Part shown: positions 26,197-33,624 of the stretch, in pieces
How the letters are laid out: each line of letters opens with the position of its first letter
How positions within the stretch are numbered: position 1 is the stretch's first letter
The notes under the pieces: model-generated
What the model was told of the DNA's origin: nothing
The model's database searches: none
Seen by the model: only the letters and a program-made list of their open reading frames with translations
Position numbers and translations under genes: made by a program
Source of the DNA: Anaerolineae bacterium
GTDB taxonomy: Bacteria; Chloroflexota; Anaerolineae; B4-G1
Assembly: GCA_016783285.1 (NCBI GenBank)
Contig: JADHWW010000005.1
Location: 1 to 40,152, forward strand
Length of the DNA stretch: 40,152 bases
Reading direction: 5' to 3'

Positions 26197-27936
26197 ATGA
26201 AACACCTACGTGTTCTGAGTGTTATAGTGGCACTGATCCTGGTAGCCGGCCTGGTGGCGTCGTGTGCGCAACCGACACCCGAGCCAACCGAGGCTCCACC
26301 GCCGGCGACCGAGGAGCCAACGGAGGCACCAGCGACCGAAGCGCCGCCTGAACCAACCGACGTGCCAGAGCCGGAGCCAGAGCCAGAGTTTGAGCCTATG
26401 AGCTACTCTGCCGATAGCTGTGACTATGGCGGAGAGTTCCTCACCATCGAGTCCCTGGACGAACTGACCGTCAAGTTCACATTGTGCTATCCTGACCCCG
26501 CTTTCCCGTCCAAGATCGCCTTCTCTGCTTTCCCCATCAACGATACTGCGTACCTGGAGGAGACAGGCGGCGGCGGCGACATCGTTGATAACCCCATCGG
26601 CACCGGCCCCTATATGGTCGAGAACTGGAACCGTGGGTCAGAGCTAGTCATGACCCGCTTCGACGACTACTGGGGCGACCCCGCTATCGCCAAGACCCTC
26701 ATCTTCCGCTGGAACTCTGAAGCGGCGGCGCGCCTGGTCGAGTTGCAGGCCGGCACGATTGACGGTATGGATAACCCCGGCTCAGACGACTTTAGCGTGA
26801 TCGAGGATGATGCCAACTTGGCTCTCTACGAGCGCCCCGGCACCAACATTTTTTACCTGGGTATGAACAACACCTACGCTCCCTTCGACAACGAGCGCGT
26901 GCGTCAGGCCTTTGCCATGGCCGTAGACAAGCAGCGCATCGTGGACAACTTTTACCCCAGGGGTTCTATCGTCGCTGACCAGTTCATGCCGCCGGTGATC
27001 TTTGGCTATACCCCCGAAGTAGAGTGGTACGAGTACGATCCCGATATGGCCAAGCAGATCCTGGAAGAAGAAGGCGTGCTGCCCGGCTTTGAGACCACCA
27101 TCACCTACCGCGACGTAGTGCGCAGCTACCTGCCCGAACCGGGCGTGGTGGCCCAGGACTTTCAGGCGCAAATGGCCGCGATCGGCGTCACAGTCGAGAT
27201 CGTGGTCATGGAGTCTGGCGCCTTCCTCGACGCCTCTGACGCGGGCGAGGTTGACGGCTTCCACATGCTGGGTTGGGGCGCCGACTATCCCGACGCCACC
27301 AACTTCCTCGACTTTCACTTTGGCAAAGGCGCTTCCGCCCAGTTCGGCGACGGCTGGGCAGATATCTGGGATGCCCTGAGCCGTGGTGGCGCGCTGGCCG
27401 ACCCCGACGATCGCTACCCCATCTACATCGAGGCCAACGAGCTGATCAAGCAGCACGTGCCCATGATCCCCATTGCCCACGGCGGCTCCGGCTGTGCTTA
27501 CCAGGCAGATGTTGCCGGCGCCCACTCCAGCCCGTTGGGCAACGAGTACTTTGCCGTCATGACCCCCGGCGACCGCGACCAGTTCGTCTGGATGCAAAAC
27601 GCCGAGCCGATCGGGTTGTACTGCCCGGATGAGACCGACGGTGAGTCACTGCGCCCCTGCGAGCAGATTCACGAACCACTGCTGGGCTACGAGGTGGGCG
27701 GAACAGCCGTTGTCCCCGCGCTGGCCACGGGCTGCGACGCCAGTGACGATCTGACTGAGTGGACGTGCCACCTACGTGAGGGCGTAAAGTTCCACAATGG
27801 AGCTACGTTCGATGCCGACGACGTGGTGCTTTCCTACATGGTTCAGTGGGACGCCGCGCATCCGCTGCACGTGGGCCGCGACGGTAACTTTACCTACTTT
27901 AACGCGCTGTTCGGTGCCTTCCTGAACGCGGAATAG
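26197..27936 (+). CDS. Circularly permuted peptide ABC substrate-binding lipoprotein (SBP_bac_5)
   Basis: A 579-residue lipoprotein that should deliver peptides (or another solute) to the DppBCDF permease encoded next. The signal peptide ends VASC (Cys23), followed by a Pro/Glu/Thr tether to about residue 66. The domain order is unusual. In DppA-type proteins the segment with PALAESWEVSEDG...TFHLRKGVKFHDG...ADDVVFS comes first; here its match (VVPALATGCDASDDLTEWTC, HLREGVKFHNGATFDADDVV from 525) is at the very C-terminus, after the normal end of the fold (VPMIPIAHGG...GAHSSPLG). The mature protein instead begins at SLDELTVKFTLCYPDP and IGTGPYMVENW (Gly135), which normally lie about 130 residues in. 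The whole fold is present, only rotated. Seven extra Cys could form disulfides. The ribosome site is excellent. Confidence 0.88.
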   Translation: MKHLRVLSVIVALILVAGLVASCAQPTPEPTEAPPPATEEPTEAPATEAPPEPTDVPEPEPEPEFEPMSYSADSCDYGGEFLTIESLDELTVKFTLCYPDPAFPSKIAFSAFPINDTAYLEETGGGGDIVDNPIGTGPYMVENWNRGSELVMTRFDDYWGDPAIAKTLIFRWNSEAAARLVELQAGTIDGMDNPGSDDFSVIEDDANLALYERPGTNIFYLGMNNTYAPFDNERVRQAFAMAVDKQRIVDNFYPRGSIVADQFMPPVIFGYTPEVEWYEYDPDMAKQILEEEGVLPGFETTITYRDVVRSYLPEPGVVAQDFQAQMAAIGVTVEIVVMESGAFLDASDAGEVDGFHMLGWGADYPDATNFLDFHFGKGASAQFGDGWADIWDALSRGGALADPDDRYPIYIEANELIKQHVPMIPIAHGGSGCAYQADVAGAHSSPLGNEYFAVMTPGDRDQFVWMQNAEPIGLYCPDETDGESLRPCEQIHEPLLGYEVGGTAVVPALATGCDASDDLTEWTCHLREGVKFHNGATFDADDVVLSYMVQWDAAHPLHVGRDGNFTYFNALFGAFLNAE

Positions 27937-27957
27937 TCACCGACCTCTGTAAACACA

Positions 27958-27994
27958 ATTGGTGGGGTACTGGTTTACCCAGTACCCCACCAAT
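27958..27994 (+). promoter_or_regulatory. Intercistronic stem-loop between binding protein and permease
   Basis: Perfect 16-base arms (27958-27973 and 27979-27994, core GGTGGGGTACTGG) with a 5-base loop and no U-tract. Such stems after binding-protein genes commonly stabilise the upstream mRNA or attenuate read-through, so that binding protein exceeds permease. Confidence 0.7.
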
Positions 27995-28031
27995 CTCCAT
28001 TCTCTATGCTTTATCCCCCAGGGACAATCCT

Positions 28032-29111
28032 ATGACCAGCTATATTATCAGACGGTTGTTGTTGGCGATCCCCGTACTCCTGGGGATTCTCTTTGTGACC
28101 TTTGCAATGGCGCGTATGCTTCCGGGAGATCCGTGTCGAGCCGTATTGGGCGAGCACGCTACCGACCAGATTTGCGACGCATTTATGGAACGCCACGGCC
28201 TGAACAAGCCCATCCCAACCCAGTTCGCCATCTACCTGAACGAAGTCACGCACGGGGACTTTGGGGATTCGCTCCGTTTTCAGCGCCCGGTCACCGAGTT
28301 GCTGTCCGAGCGATTGCCGGTCACTGTGGAACTCGCGGTTTACGCCCTGACCTTTGCAGTCATTGTTGGCATCCCCCTGGGCATCATCTCCGCCTACTGG
28401 CGCAACTCGGCAGTGGACGTGGGCACCATGCTGCTGGCGAACACGGGCGTCTCAATGCCCGTCTTTTGGCTAGGCTTGATGATGGCTTATACCTTCGCCG
28501 TACTCTTAAAGGACACGCCCTTCTGGCTCCCGCCGTCCGGCAGAATGACCTCCGGTATGTCTCTCGCGCCACTGTACGAGGTGTGGAACGTTTCGGTAGA
28601 AGGCAAAGAAGGGCTATATAGCGTCCTGGCCTTCTTTTCCAACGTCAACACCTTTAACGCCCTGGTCACCGGTAGCTGGCCGGAACTGTGGGACGCCATC
28701 AAGCACCTGATTCTGCCCGCAACAGCCGTAGGGACGATTCCAATGTCCATCATCGCCCGGATGACTCGTTCGAGTCTGCTAGAGGTGTTGGGCCTGGACT
28801 ATGTCCGCACCGCGCGGGCCAAGGGATTGCGAGAAACTGCTGTTGTCCTAAACCACGCCCTGCGCAACGCTCTGCTCCCAGTTGTGACCATCGTTGGGCT
28901 ACAGTTAGGCGCGTTGATGGGGGGCGCAGTGCTCACCGAGACCATCTTTGGACTGACAGGCGTGGGCAAGACGCTATTCGATTCCATCACCTCGCGCGAT
29001 TACGTGGTAGTGCAGGTATTCACGCTAGTGATCGCCATAGGGTTTGTGGCGCTCAACATGATCATAGACCTGTCGTATGCTTTTCTCGACCCGCGTATCC
29101 GCCTGGAATGA
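28032..29111 (+). CDS. dppB: Dipeptide/oligopeptide ABC transporter permease DppB
   Basis: A 359-residue inner-membrane permease. The N-terminal MTSYIIRRLLLAIPVLLGI is typical of DppB/OppB. The body has about six membrane spans. The cytoplasmic EAA loop ARAKGLRETAVVLNHALRNA contacts the ATPases, and the family ending is IDLSYAFLDPRIRL. An insertion of roughly 40 residues (about 170-215, including VWNVSVEGKEGLYSVLAFFS) sits in the periplasmic loop before the EAA motif. AGGGA precedes the ATG by about 7 bases. It pairs with DppC to form the channel. Confidence 0.95.
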   Translation: MTSYIIRRLLLAIPVLLGILFVTFAMARMLPGDPCRAVLGEHATDQICDAFMERHGLNKPIPTQFAIYLNEVTHGDFGDSLRFQRPVTELLSERLPVTVELAVYALTFAVIVGIPLGIISAYWRNSAVDVGTMLLANTGVSMPVFWLGLMMAYTFAVLLKDTPFWLPPSGRMTSGMSLAPLYEVWNVSVEGKEGLYSVLAFFSNVNTFNALVTGSWPELWDAIKHLILPATAVGTIPMSIIARMTRSSLLEVLGLDYVRTARAKGLRETAVVLNHALRNALLPVVTIVGLQLGALMGGAVLTETIFGLTGVGKTLFDSITSRDYVVVQVFTLVIAIGFVALNMIIDLSYAFLDPRIRLE

Positions 29112-29143
29112 ACACGACCACACGTAGCTGAACGAGGATGCCA

Positions 29144-30094
29144 ATGCAAGAACCTGCGGAGACCAAGAACAACACCAGGAAACGCCGGCAGAAGAGAAGC
29201 AACCTGTGGTACGATGCCACGCGCTACCTGTTCCGCCAGCGTTCTGCCATCCTGGGGATGGTGATCCTGGGAACAATGGTCTTGCTCGCTATTTTTGCCC
29301 CACTTATAGTCACTCACGATCCCAGGCTCTCCATGCTCGACCTGCCGGAGGAAGCAGCGCTGGGCGTCAAGCGACGCACGCCACCGTGCATCCACCTGTT
29401 GGGTTGCCCGGAAGAACAGCCCCAACACCTATTAGGGTTAGATAGCAACGTGCGCGACTTGTTCAGCCGCATAATCTACGGTTCGCGCTATTCCCTCTAC
29501 ATCGGCTTTGCTTCGGTCGGATTCGCCATCGTGATCGGGTCCGCGCTGGGCGCAACGGCAAGCTACGTAGGAGGCTGGGTAGATAACGTCATCATGCGCG
29601 TGATGGACGTTCTATTGGCCTTTCCCTCCCTGCTGCTGGCTATTGCCATCGTCACCGTCCTCGGCCCGGGTCTGGTCAATGCGCTATTGGCCATCGGCAT
29701 TGTTTCGATACCCCACTATGCGCGCGTGATGCGCGCGAGCGTGATTTCCATTAAAGAGCGTGATTTTGTAACAGCCGATCGGGCACTGGGGGTTTCCTCG
29801 ACTCGCATCCTGTTCAACCGCATCCTGCCCAATGCCATCACCCCTCTGATCGTGCAGGGGACGCTCGGCATCGCGACGGCTATCTTGGACGCGGCCGCCC
29901 TCTCCTTCCTGGGGCTGGGCGCGCAGCCGCCGACGCCAGAGTGGGGCACCATGCTGGGCGCGGAGCGGAACCAGGTCTTTACCTCACCGCACCTGGTTTT
30001 CTTCCCCGGCGCTGCCATCATGCTCGTAGTGCTGTCTTTCAACCTGCTGGGCGACGGGATGCGCGATGCGCTCGACCCGCGCCTCAACCGCTGA
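29144..30094 (+). CDS. dppC: Dipeptide/oligopeptide ABC transporter permease DppC
   Basis: A 316-residue inner-membrane permease. A cytoplasmic basic N-terminus is followed by the first span (ILGMVILGTMVLLAIFAPLI), a periplasmic loop, then five spans with the EAA loop TADRALGVSSTRILFNRILP and the ending GDGMRDALDPRLNR. The ATG at 29144 is preferred over 29138, because GAGG ends directly against the earlier ATG but lies 6 bases before the later one. The periplasmic loop has an extra Cys-containing segment (CIHLLGCPEEQPQHLLG) with a doubled HLLG just before the conserved DLFSRIIYG. Confidence 0.95.
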   Translation: MQEPAETKNNTRKRRQKRSNLWYDATRYLFRQRSAILGMVILGTMVLLAIFAPLIVTHDPRLSMLDLPEEAALGVKRRTPPCIHLLGCPEEQPQHLLGLDSNVRDLFSRIIYGSRYSLYIGFASVGFAIVIGSALGATASYVGGWVDNVIMRVMDVLLAFPSLLLAIAIVTVLGPGLVNALLAIGIVSIPHYARVMRASVISIKERDFVTADRALGVSSTRILFNRILPNAITPLIVQGTLGIATAILDAAALSFLGLGAQPPTPEWGTMLGAERNQVFTSPHLVFFPGAAIMLVVLSFNLLGDGMRDALDPRLNR

Positions 30095-30118
30095 TGCTTA
30101 CCTGAGCATCATTGAGCT

Positions 30119-31144
30119 ATGATTATGAGAACAACAACTCCCCAGACAACCTCAACGGGCGCGCCAGCAGATGACGTCTTGCTGGATATCCGCGACCTGC
30201 GTACCTATTTCCACACTCAAGATGGTGTGGTCAAGGCGGTGGACGGAGTAGACTTTTCTGTTTGGCGGGGCGAGATCGTAGGACTGGTGGGCGAATCGGG
30301 ATGTGGCAAAAGCGTCACCTCCCTTTCAGTCATGCGTCTGATCGCCTATCCAGGCAAGATCGAGTCTGGCGAAATCTACTTTGATGGCAAGAATTTGCTC
30401 GACCTGCCACGCCGCGAGATGACCCGCATTCGCGGCAGCCGCATCTCAATGATCTTTCAACAGCCCACCAGTTGCCTGAACCCTGTCTTTGACACAGGGC
30501 ATCAATTGGTCGAGGTGCTAGAGATTCACCAGGCGCTCAAGCGACACGCCGGTCAAGAACGAGCCATCGAGCTACTTCGCCTGGTCGGCATACCCGACCC
30601 TGAAAAGCGCATCGAGTCCTACCCCCACGAGCTTTCAGGGGGCATGGCTCAGCGAGTGATGATCGCCATGGCGCTTGCCTGCAACCCAGAACTGCTCATC
30701 GCCGACGAGCCAACCACTGCATTGGACGTGACCATCCAGGCGCAGATTCTCAACCTGATGCGAGACGTCCAGGCCAAACTGGGCACAGCGATCATTCTCA
30801 TTACCCACGACCTGGGCGTGGTGGCTGAGATGGTCTCGCGCATGGCTGTCATGTACGCCGGAAAGATCATCGAGGAAGCAGACGTACACACCCTGTTCAA
30901 AAACCCAATGCACCCATACACACAAGGGTTGCTCGCCTCTACTCCGGTGTTGGGCCAGGTCAGGGAAGAATTGGACGTGATTCCAGGCATTGTCCCCAAC
31001 CTGATCAACCTGCCGCCCGGCTGTCGCTTTGCTCCTCGCTGCCGCCCGCGCGTTAAAAATGGACTAGAGATTTGCACACAAAAAGAACCCGAACTCTTGA
31101 CCATAGCGCCCGGTCACAAAACACGATGCTGGTTACACCAATGA
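30119..31144 (+). CDS. dppD: Dipeptide/oligopeptide ABC transporter ATPase DppD
   Basis: A 341-residue cytoplasmic ATPase of the importer. Walker A GESGCGKS at 58-65, Q-loop in [11 protein letters not shown], signature LSGGMAQR, Walker [16 protein letters not shown] and switch ITHDLGVV. The C-terminal oligopeptide-type extension holds four cysteines (CRFAPRC, EIC, TRCW), the arrangement reported to bind an Fe-S cluster in DppD-type subunits. An alternative ATG lies two codons downstream. It starts 24 bases after dppC and acts with DppF. Confidence 0.96.
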   Translation: MIMRTTTPQTTSTGAPADDVLLDIRDLRTYFHTQDGVVKAVDGVDFSVWRGEIVGLVGESGCGKSVTSLSVMRLIAYPGKIESGEIYFDGKNLLDLPRREMTRIRGSRISMIFQQPTSCLNPVFDTGHQLVEVLEIHQALKRHAGQERAIELLRLVGIPDPEKRIESYPHELSGGMAQRVMIAMALACNPELLIADEPTTALDVTIQAQILNLMRDVQAKLGTAIILITHDLGVVAEMVSRMAVMYAGKIIEEADVHTLFKNPMHPYTQGLLASTPVLGQVREELDVIPGIVPNLINLPPGCRFAPRCRPRVKNGLEICTQKEPELLTIAPGHKTRCWLHQ

Positions 31145-31183
31145 CTCTACTGAAAAAAACCTGGTTTTTAGAGGGAAAAGACT

Positions 31184-32167
31184 GTGGAAAAAGCCGCCGA
31201 TAATAACCTCATAAAAGTTCGCAACCTGGTTAAATACTTCCCTGTGCGGGGGGGAGTTCTGCAACGTGTCCAAGGCTGGGTCAAGGCAGTGGACGATGTC
31301 AGCTTCACCATCCGTGCTGGCGAGACGCTGGGACTGGTAGGCGAGTCGGGCTGCGGCAAGACGACCATCGGACGCAGCATTTTGCGGCTGATCGAGCCAA
31401 CCAGCGGGCAAGTGCTGTTTGAAGGGCAAGACCTGCTGGCGATGAAGGCCAAGGACCTCAAAGACATGCGCCGCGAGATGCAGATCATCTTTCAGGATCC
31501 CTACTCCTGTCTTGACCCCCGCTCGCAGATTGGCAGCATCATTGGCGAAGCGCTGTACATCCACGGCGTCAAAGACCAGGAAGAGCGTCGCCGGCGAGTG
31601 CTAGAGATCATGGCCACCGTAGGGCTCGCCGAAGACCATATCCGCCGCTACCCCCACGAGTTCTCCGGCGGCCAGCGACAGCGCATCGGGATCGCCCGCG
31701 CATTGGTGCTGCGCCCCAAGTTCATCGTTTGCGACGAGCCGGTGTCAGCGCTGGATGTCTCCATCCAATCTCAGGTGTTGAACCTGCTGCGCCAACTCCA
31801 GCGCGACTTTAACCTGACTTATCTCTTCATCGCCCACAACATGAGCGTGGTAGAGCACATCAGCGACCGGGTGGCCGTGATGTACCTGGGCAAGATTGTC
31901 GAGCTGACCGATCGGATAGAGCTATACCGGAACCCTCTCCACCCCTACACGCGGGCGCTGATGTCGGCCATCCCGATTCCCGACCCCGATCTTGAGCGGG
32001 AGCGCGTCATTCTCGAAGGGGAGGTGCCTAGCCCGCTCAACCCACCTCCCGGTTGCCGTTTTCGCCCTCGCTGCCCGCTCGCGGAGGAGGTTTGCTCTAA
32101 GGAGCTACCCCTTCTCCGGCCGGTGTCGGGCGACGAGGGACACCTGGTTGCCTGTCGCCTGGTGTAG
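31184..32167 (+). CDS. dppF: Dipeptide/oligopeptide ABC transporter ATPase DppF
   Basis: A 327-residue partner ATPase of DppD. It has the DppF-type N-terminal [20 protein letters not shown], Walker [23 protein letters not shown], signature FSGGQRQR, Walker [15 protein letters not shown], switch IAHNMSVV and a C-terminal Cys-containing extension ([17 protein letters not shown], then HLVACR). The start is GTG at 31184 with AGGGAAA about 6 bases upstream. The TAG stop is part of a palindromic repeat. It closes the dpp operon. Confidence 0.96.
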   Translation: MEKAADNNLIKVRNLVKYFPVRGGVLQRVQGWVKAVDDVSFTIRAGETLGLVGESGCGKTTIGRSILRLIEPTSGQVLFEGQDLLAMKAKDLKDMRREMQIIFQDPYSCLDPRSQIGSIIGEALYIHGVKDQEERRRRVLEIMATVGLAEDHIRRYPHEFSGGQRQRIGIARALVLRPKFIVCDEPVSALDVSIQSQVLNLLRQLQRDFNLTYLFIAHNMSVVEHISDRVAVMYLGKIVELTDRIELYRNPLHPYTRALMSAIPIPDPDLERERVILEGEVPSPLNPPPGCRFRPRCPLAEEVCSKELPLLRPVSGDEGHLVACRLV

Positions 32168-32187
32168 GACAAATTGCCAACTTGTCA
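32167..32187. repeat. Palindromic repeat, GGACAAG family, copy 4
   Basis: Reads GGACAAATTG, central C, then CAACTTGTCA: the same element as at 13832 with changes in each arm. TA plus its first G again form the stop codon of the preceding gene (dppF), exactly as in the cyclase gene. Confidence 0.7.
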
Positions 32188-32206
32188 CGGTTGTGGGTTG
32201 CCATAA

Positions 32207-32815
32207 ATGGGTGAGGCGAATACAATAGGTACTCAGCTTGCAAGCGGTGAAATGGAAGCGCGAATGGATCGGGTGGAAGCCGCACTGGAGCGATTGGCCC
32301 AGGAGCAGGCGCGTACCGGGGAACGAATGGCGAACCTGATGCGGATTGTGCCCGATATCCAAGATACCCTGAGAGCCATCAGGGACCGCCAACTGGAACT
32401 CACCTACCGGGAGCGAGCCGGAGCTTATTTTGGCCCTCTCCTACGACGTGTGCGTGCCATCTCTCCCACTGAGATCGAAGACGACCTGGAAGCCCATCTC
32501 TCTGCGGAGGAGTTCCGTGACGTGTTGCTGCTGGATCTGCTGGTCAGGGGGTGGCCTCGTTACCTGCCTGATGCCCCCCAGGTATGGCTGGCGGTCGAGG
32601 TCTCAGGGGTGATTGACCGGCACGATGTGGAGCGAGCCCAGCGGCGGGCCGGACACCTGAGCCAGGCGGGGTACGTGGCTCTGCCGGCGGTGGCAGGGGA
32701 ACGGGCCACTGAGGGGGCAGAGGCGATGGCTCAGAAGGAGGGGGTGCTGCTGGTTCTGGATGGCCAGACGTCCTTCTGGGAGCAGGCGCTGGAACGGGTG
32801 TTGGCGGGGGAGTAA
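32207..32815 (+). CDS. Coiled-coil protein with possible PD-(D/E)XK nuclease-like fold, unknown function
   Basis: A 202-residue soluble protein. Residues 16-70 form an amphipathic coiled coil (MDRVEAALERLAQEQARTGE and following). The C-terminal half has VWLAVEVSGVIDRHDVERAQ, AGYVALPAVAGE and EGVLLVLDG. This beta-alpha pattern resembles coiled-coil hypothetical proteins (DUF3782-like) with a restriction-endonuclease-like fold that are common in cyanobacteria and Chloroflexota; the E-V-S of LAVEVS would sit where the ExK core is expected. I cannot name a function. The start is uncertain: ATG 32207 has no ribosome site, and the ATG at 32252 begins at the coiled coil. The gene is 39 bases after dppF and converges with the pncB relic. 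Confidence 0.7.
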   Translation: MGEANTIGTQLASGEMEARMDRVEAALERLAQEQARTGERMANLMRIVPDIQDTLRAIRDRQLELTYRERAGAYFGPLLRRVRAISPTEIEDDLEAHLSAEEFRDVLLLDLLVRGWPRYLPDAPQVWLAVEVSGVIDRHDVERAQRRAGHLSQAGYVALPAVAGERATEGAEAMAQKEGVLLVLDGQTSFWEQALERVLAGE

Positions 32816-32820
32816 CTTGG

Positions 32821-33021
32821 TCAGGCATAGGAATCGGCCGGCACGCCCAACTGCTCGAAGCGGCGGATGCGCTTGGGGTTGAAGCCACCGGAGACGACGA
32901 TGTTGACGGCGCGACAGTACTCCTTTGCTCGCTCTTCCCACTCCGGCGGCAGGTTCCAGCCCTCCCAGGCATGATCGAGTGCCTCGCGCACGATAAATAC
33001 CAGGTCTGTTTTATGCTTCAC
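32821..33021 (-). pseudogene. Nicotinate phosphoribosyltransferase fragment, coupled to kptA
   Basis: The 66-codon frame ends EEWE-like PPEWEERAKEYCRAVNIVVS followed by GGFNPKRIRRFEQLGVPADS, a match to the phosphate-binding strand and following helix of nicotinate phosphoribosyltransferases (…VSGGFxxxKIRxFExxGVPVDxYGVGS). It stops right where GVGS should follow, and everything before about 45 residues upstream of the motif is missing, whereas the intact enzyme has about 340-480 residues. No catalysis is possible. Even so, the frame is clean and begins with a GTG that overlaps the kptA stop by four bases (GTGA), so it may still be translated. Salvage of nicotinate is the pathway the intact gene would have served, fitting the NAD operon. 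The call rests on motif recognition only. Confidence 0.6.
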
Positions 33022-33572
33022 GAGTCCAGGAATTCGCGTGGGATTTGTTTCGCCAGGTAAACCGCTTCGTCCGCCCGATAGAATTCAACACCCTCCGCAT
33101 GGGCCTCAGCGGCGCGGACGGTGAGGACGACGGGATGGTCGGTGTGGCGTGCTCCGACGCGGATAACCGTCTCACGGTCGGGCGAGAGGTGGATGTATTG
33201 GCGCTCCATTGGCCTGAGCCCCTCGCGGCGGATAGTCTCCAGGGCATCGGGTGAGGTGCCATGGTAGAGAAACGGTGGCGGGGCGCAGGGCTCGTAGCGG
33301 ATGGGACGGGCCAGTGAATGGCCGTAGCGGGCGCGGATGCGGTTCCCCTGCACCTCAAAGCGGCGCTTGCCATCGCCGGTACCCTCCTCAATAACCTGCA
33401 TCACGTCGGCGCGGGTGGCCCAGCGGAAGTTGGGCAGCCCCCGCAGGATCTCCATCACCTCGGGAAGCGATGTCCAGCCCTCATCGTCCAGTTCCAGCGC
33501 GAATCGCTCCGGCTGGTGGCGGAGGATGAGGGCCAGGAATTTGCCCAGTTTGATCAGGCGGCGGTCAGTCAT
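33018..33572 (-). CDS. kptA: RNA 2'-phosphotransferase KptA/Tpt1
   Basis: A 184-residue enzyme that removes a splice-junction 2'-phosphate from RNA by transferring it to NAD, giving ADP-ribose 1"-2" cyclic phosphate and nicotinamide. Signatures: KFLALILRHQPE (Arg18, His19) in the N-terminal winged-helix part; in the ADP-ribosyl-transferase-like part, FLYHGTS, GLRPMERQYIHLS and a terminal EFYRADEAVYLAKQIP. The length is normal. In bacteria its natural RNA substrate is usually unknown. It uses NAD and releases nicotinamide, which may explain its place 52 bases after nadB. Confidence 0.93.
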   Translation of the reverse strand: MTDRRLIKLGKFLALILRHQPERFALELDDEGWTSLPEVMEILRGLPNFRWATRADVMQVIEEGTGDGKRRFEVQGNRIRARYGHSLARPIRYEPCAPPPFLYHGTSPDALETIRREGLRPMERQYIHLSPDRETVIRVGARHTDHPVVLTVRAAEAHAEGVEFYRADEAVYLAKQIPREFLDS

Positions 33573-33587
33573 ATCGGTTGTCCTCGT

Positions 33588-33621
33588 AGATCTCCGAGGC
33601 TTCGGAAAACCTCGGAGGTCT
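33588..33621. repeat. Hairpin repeat between nadB and kptA
   Basis: Arms AGATCTCCGAGG (33588-33599) and CCTCGGAGGTCT (33610-33621) pair over 12 bases with one G-U, around a 10-base loop. It resembles a dispersed palindrome (AGACCTCCGAGG type) and the one at 2195-2226 in its outer bases. It may moderate read-through from nadB to kptA. Confidence 0.65.
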
Positions 33622-33624
33622 GGC

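Noticed and set aside
26061..26351. Possible small gene starting after AAGGAGGTG in the dpp leader
   Set aside because: The ATG is too close to the ribosome site and the frame runs out of frame over the binding-protein signal peptide with no motif; kept only as a regulatory finding.
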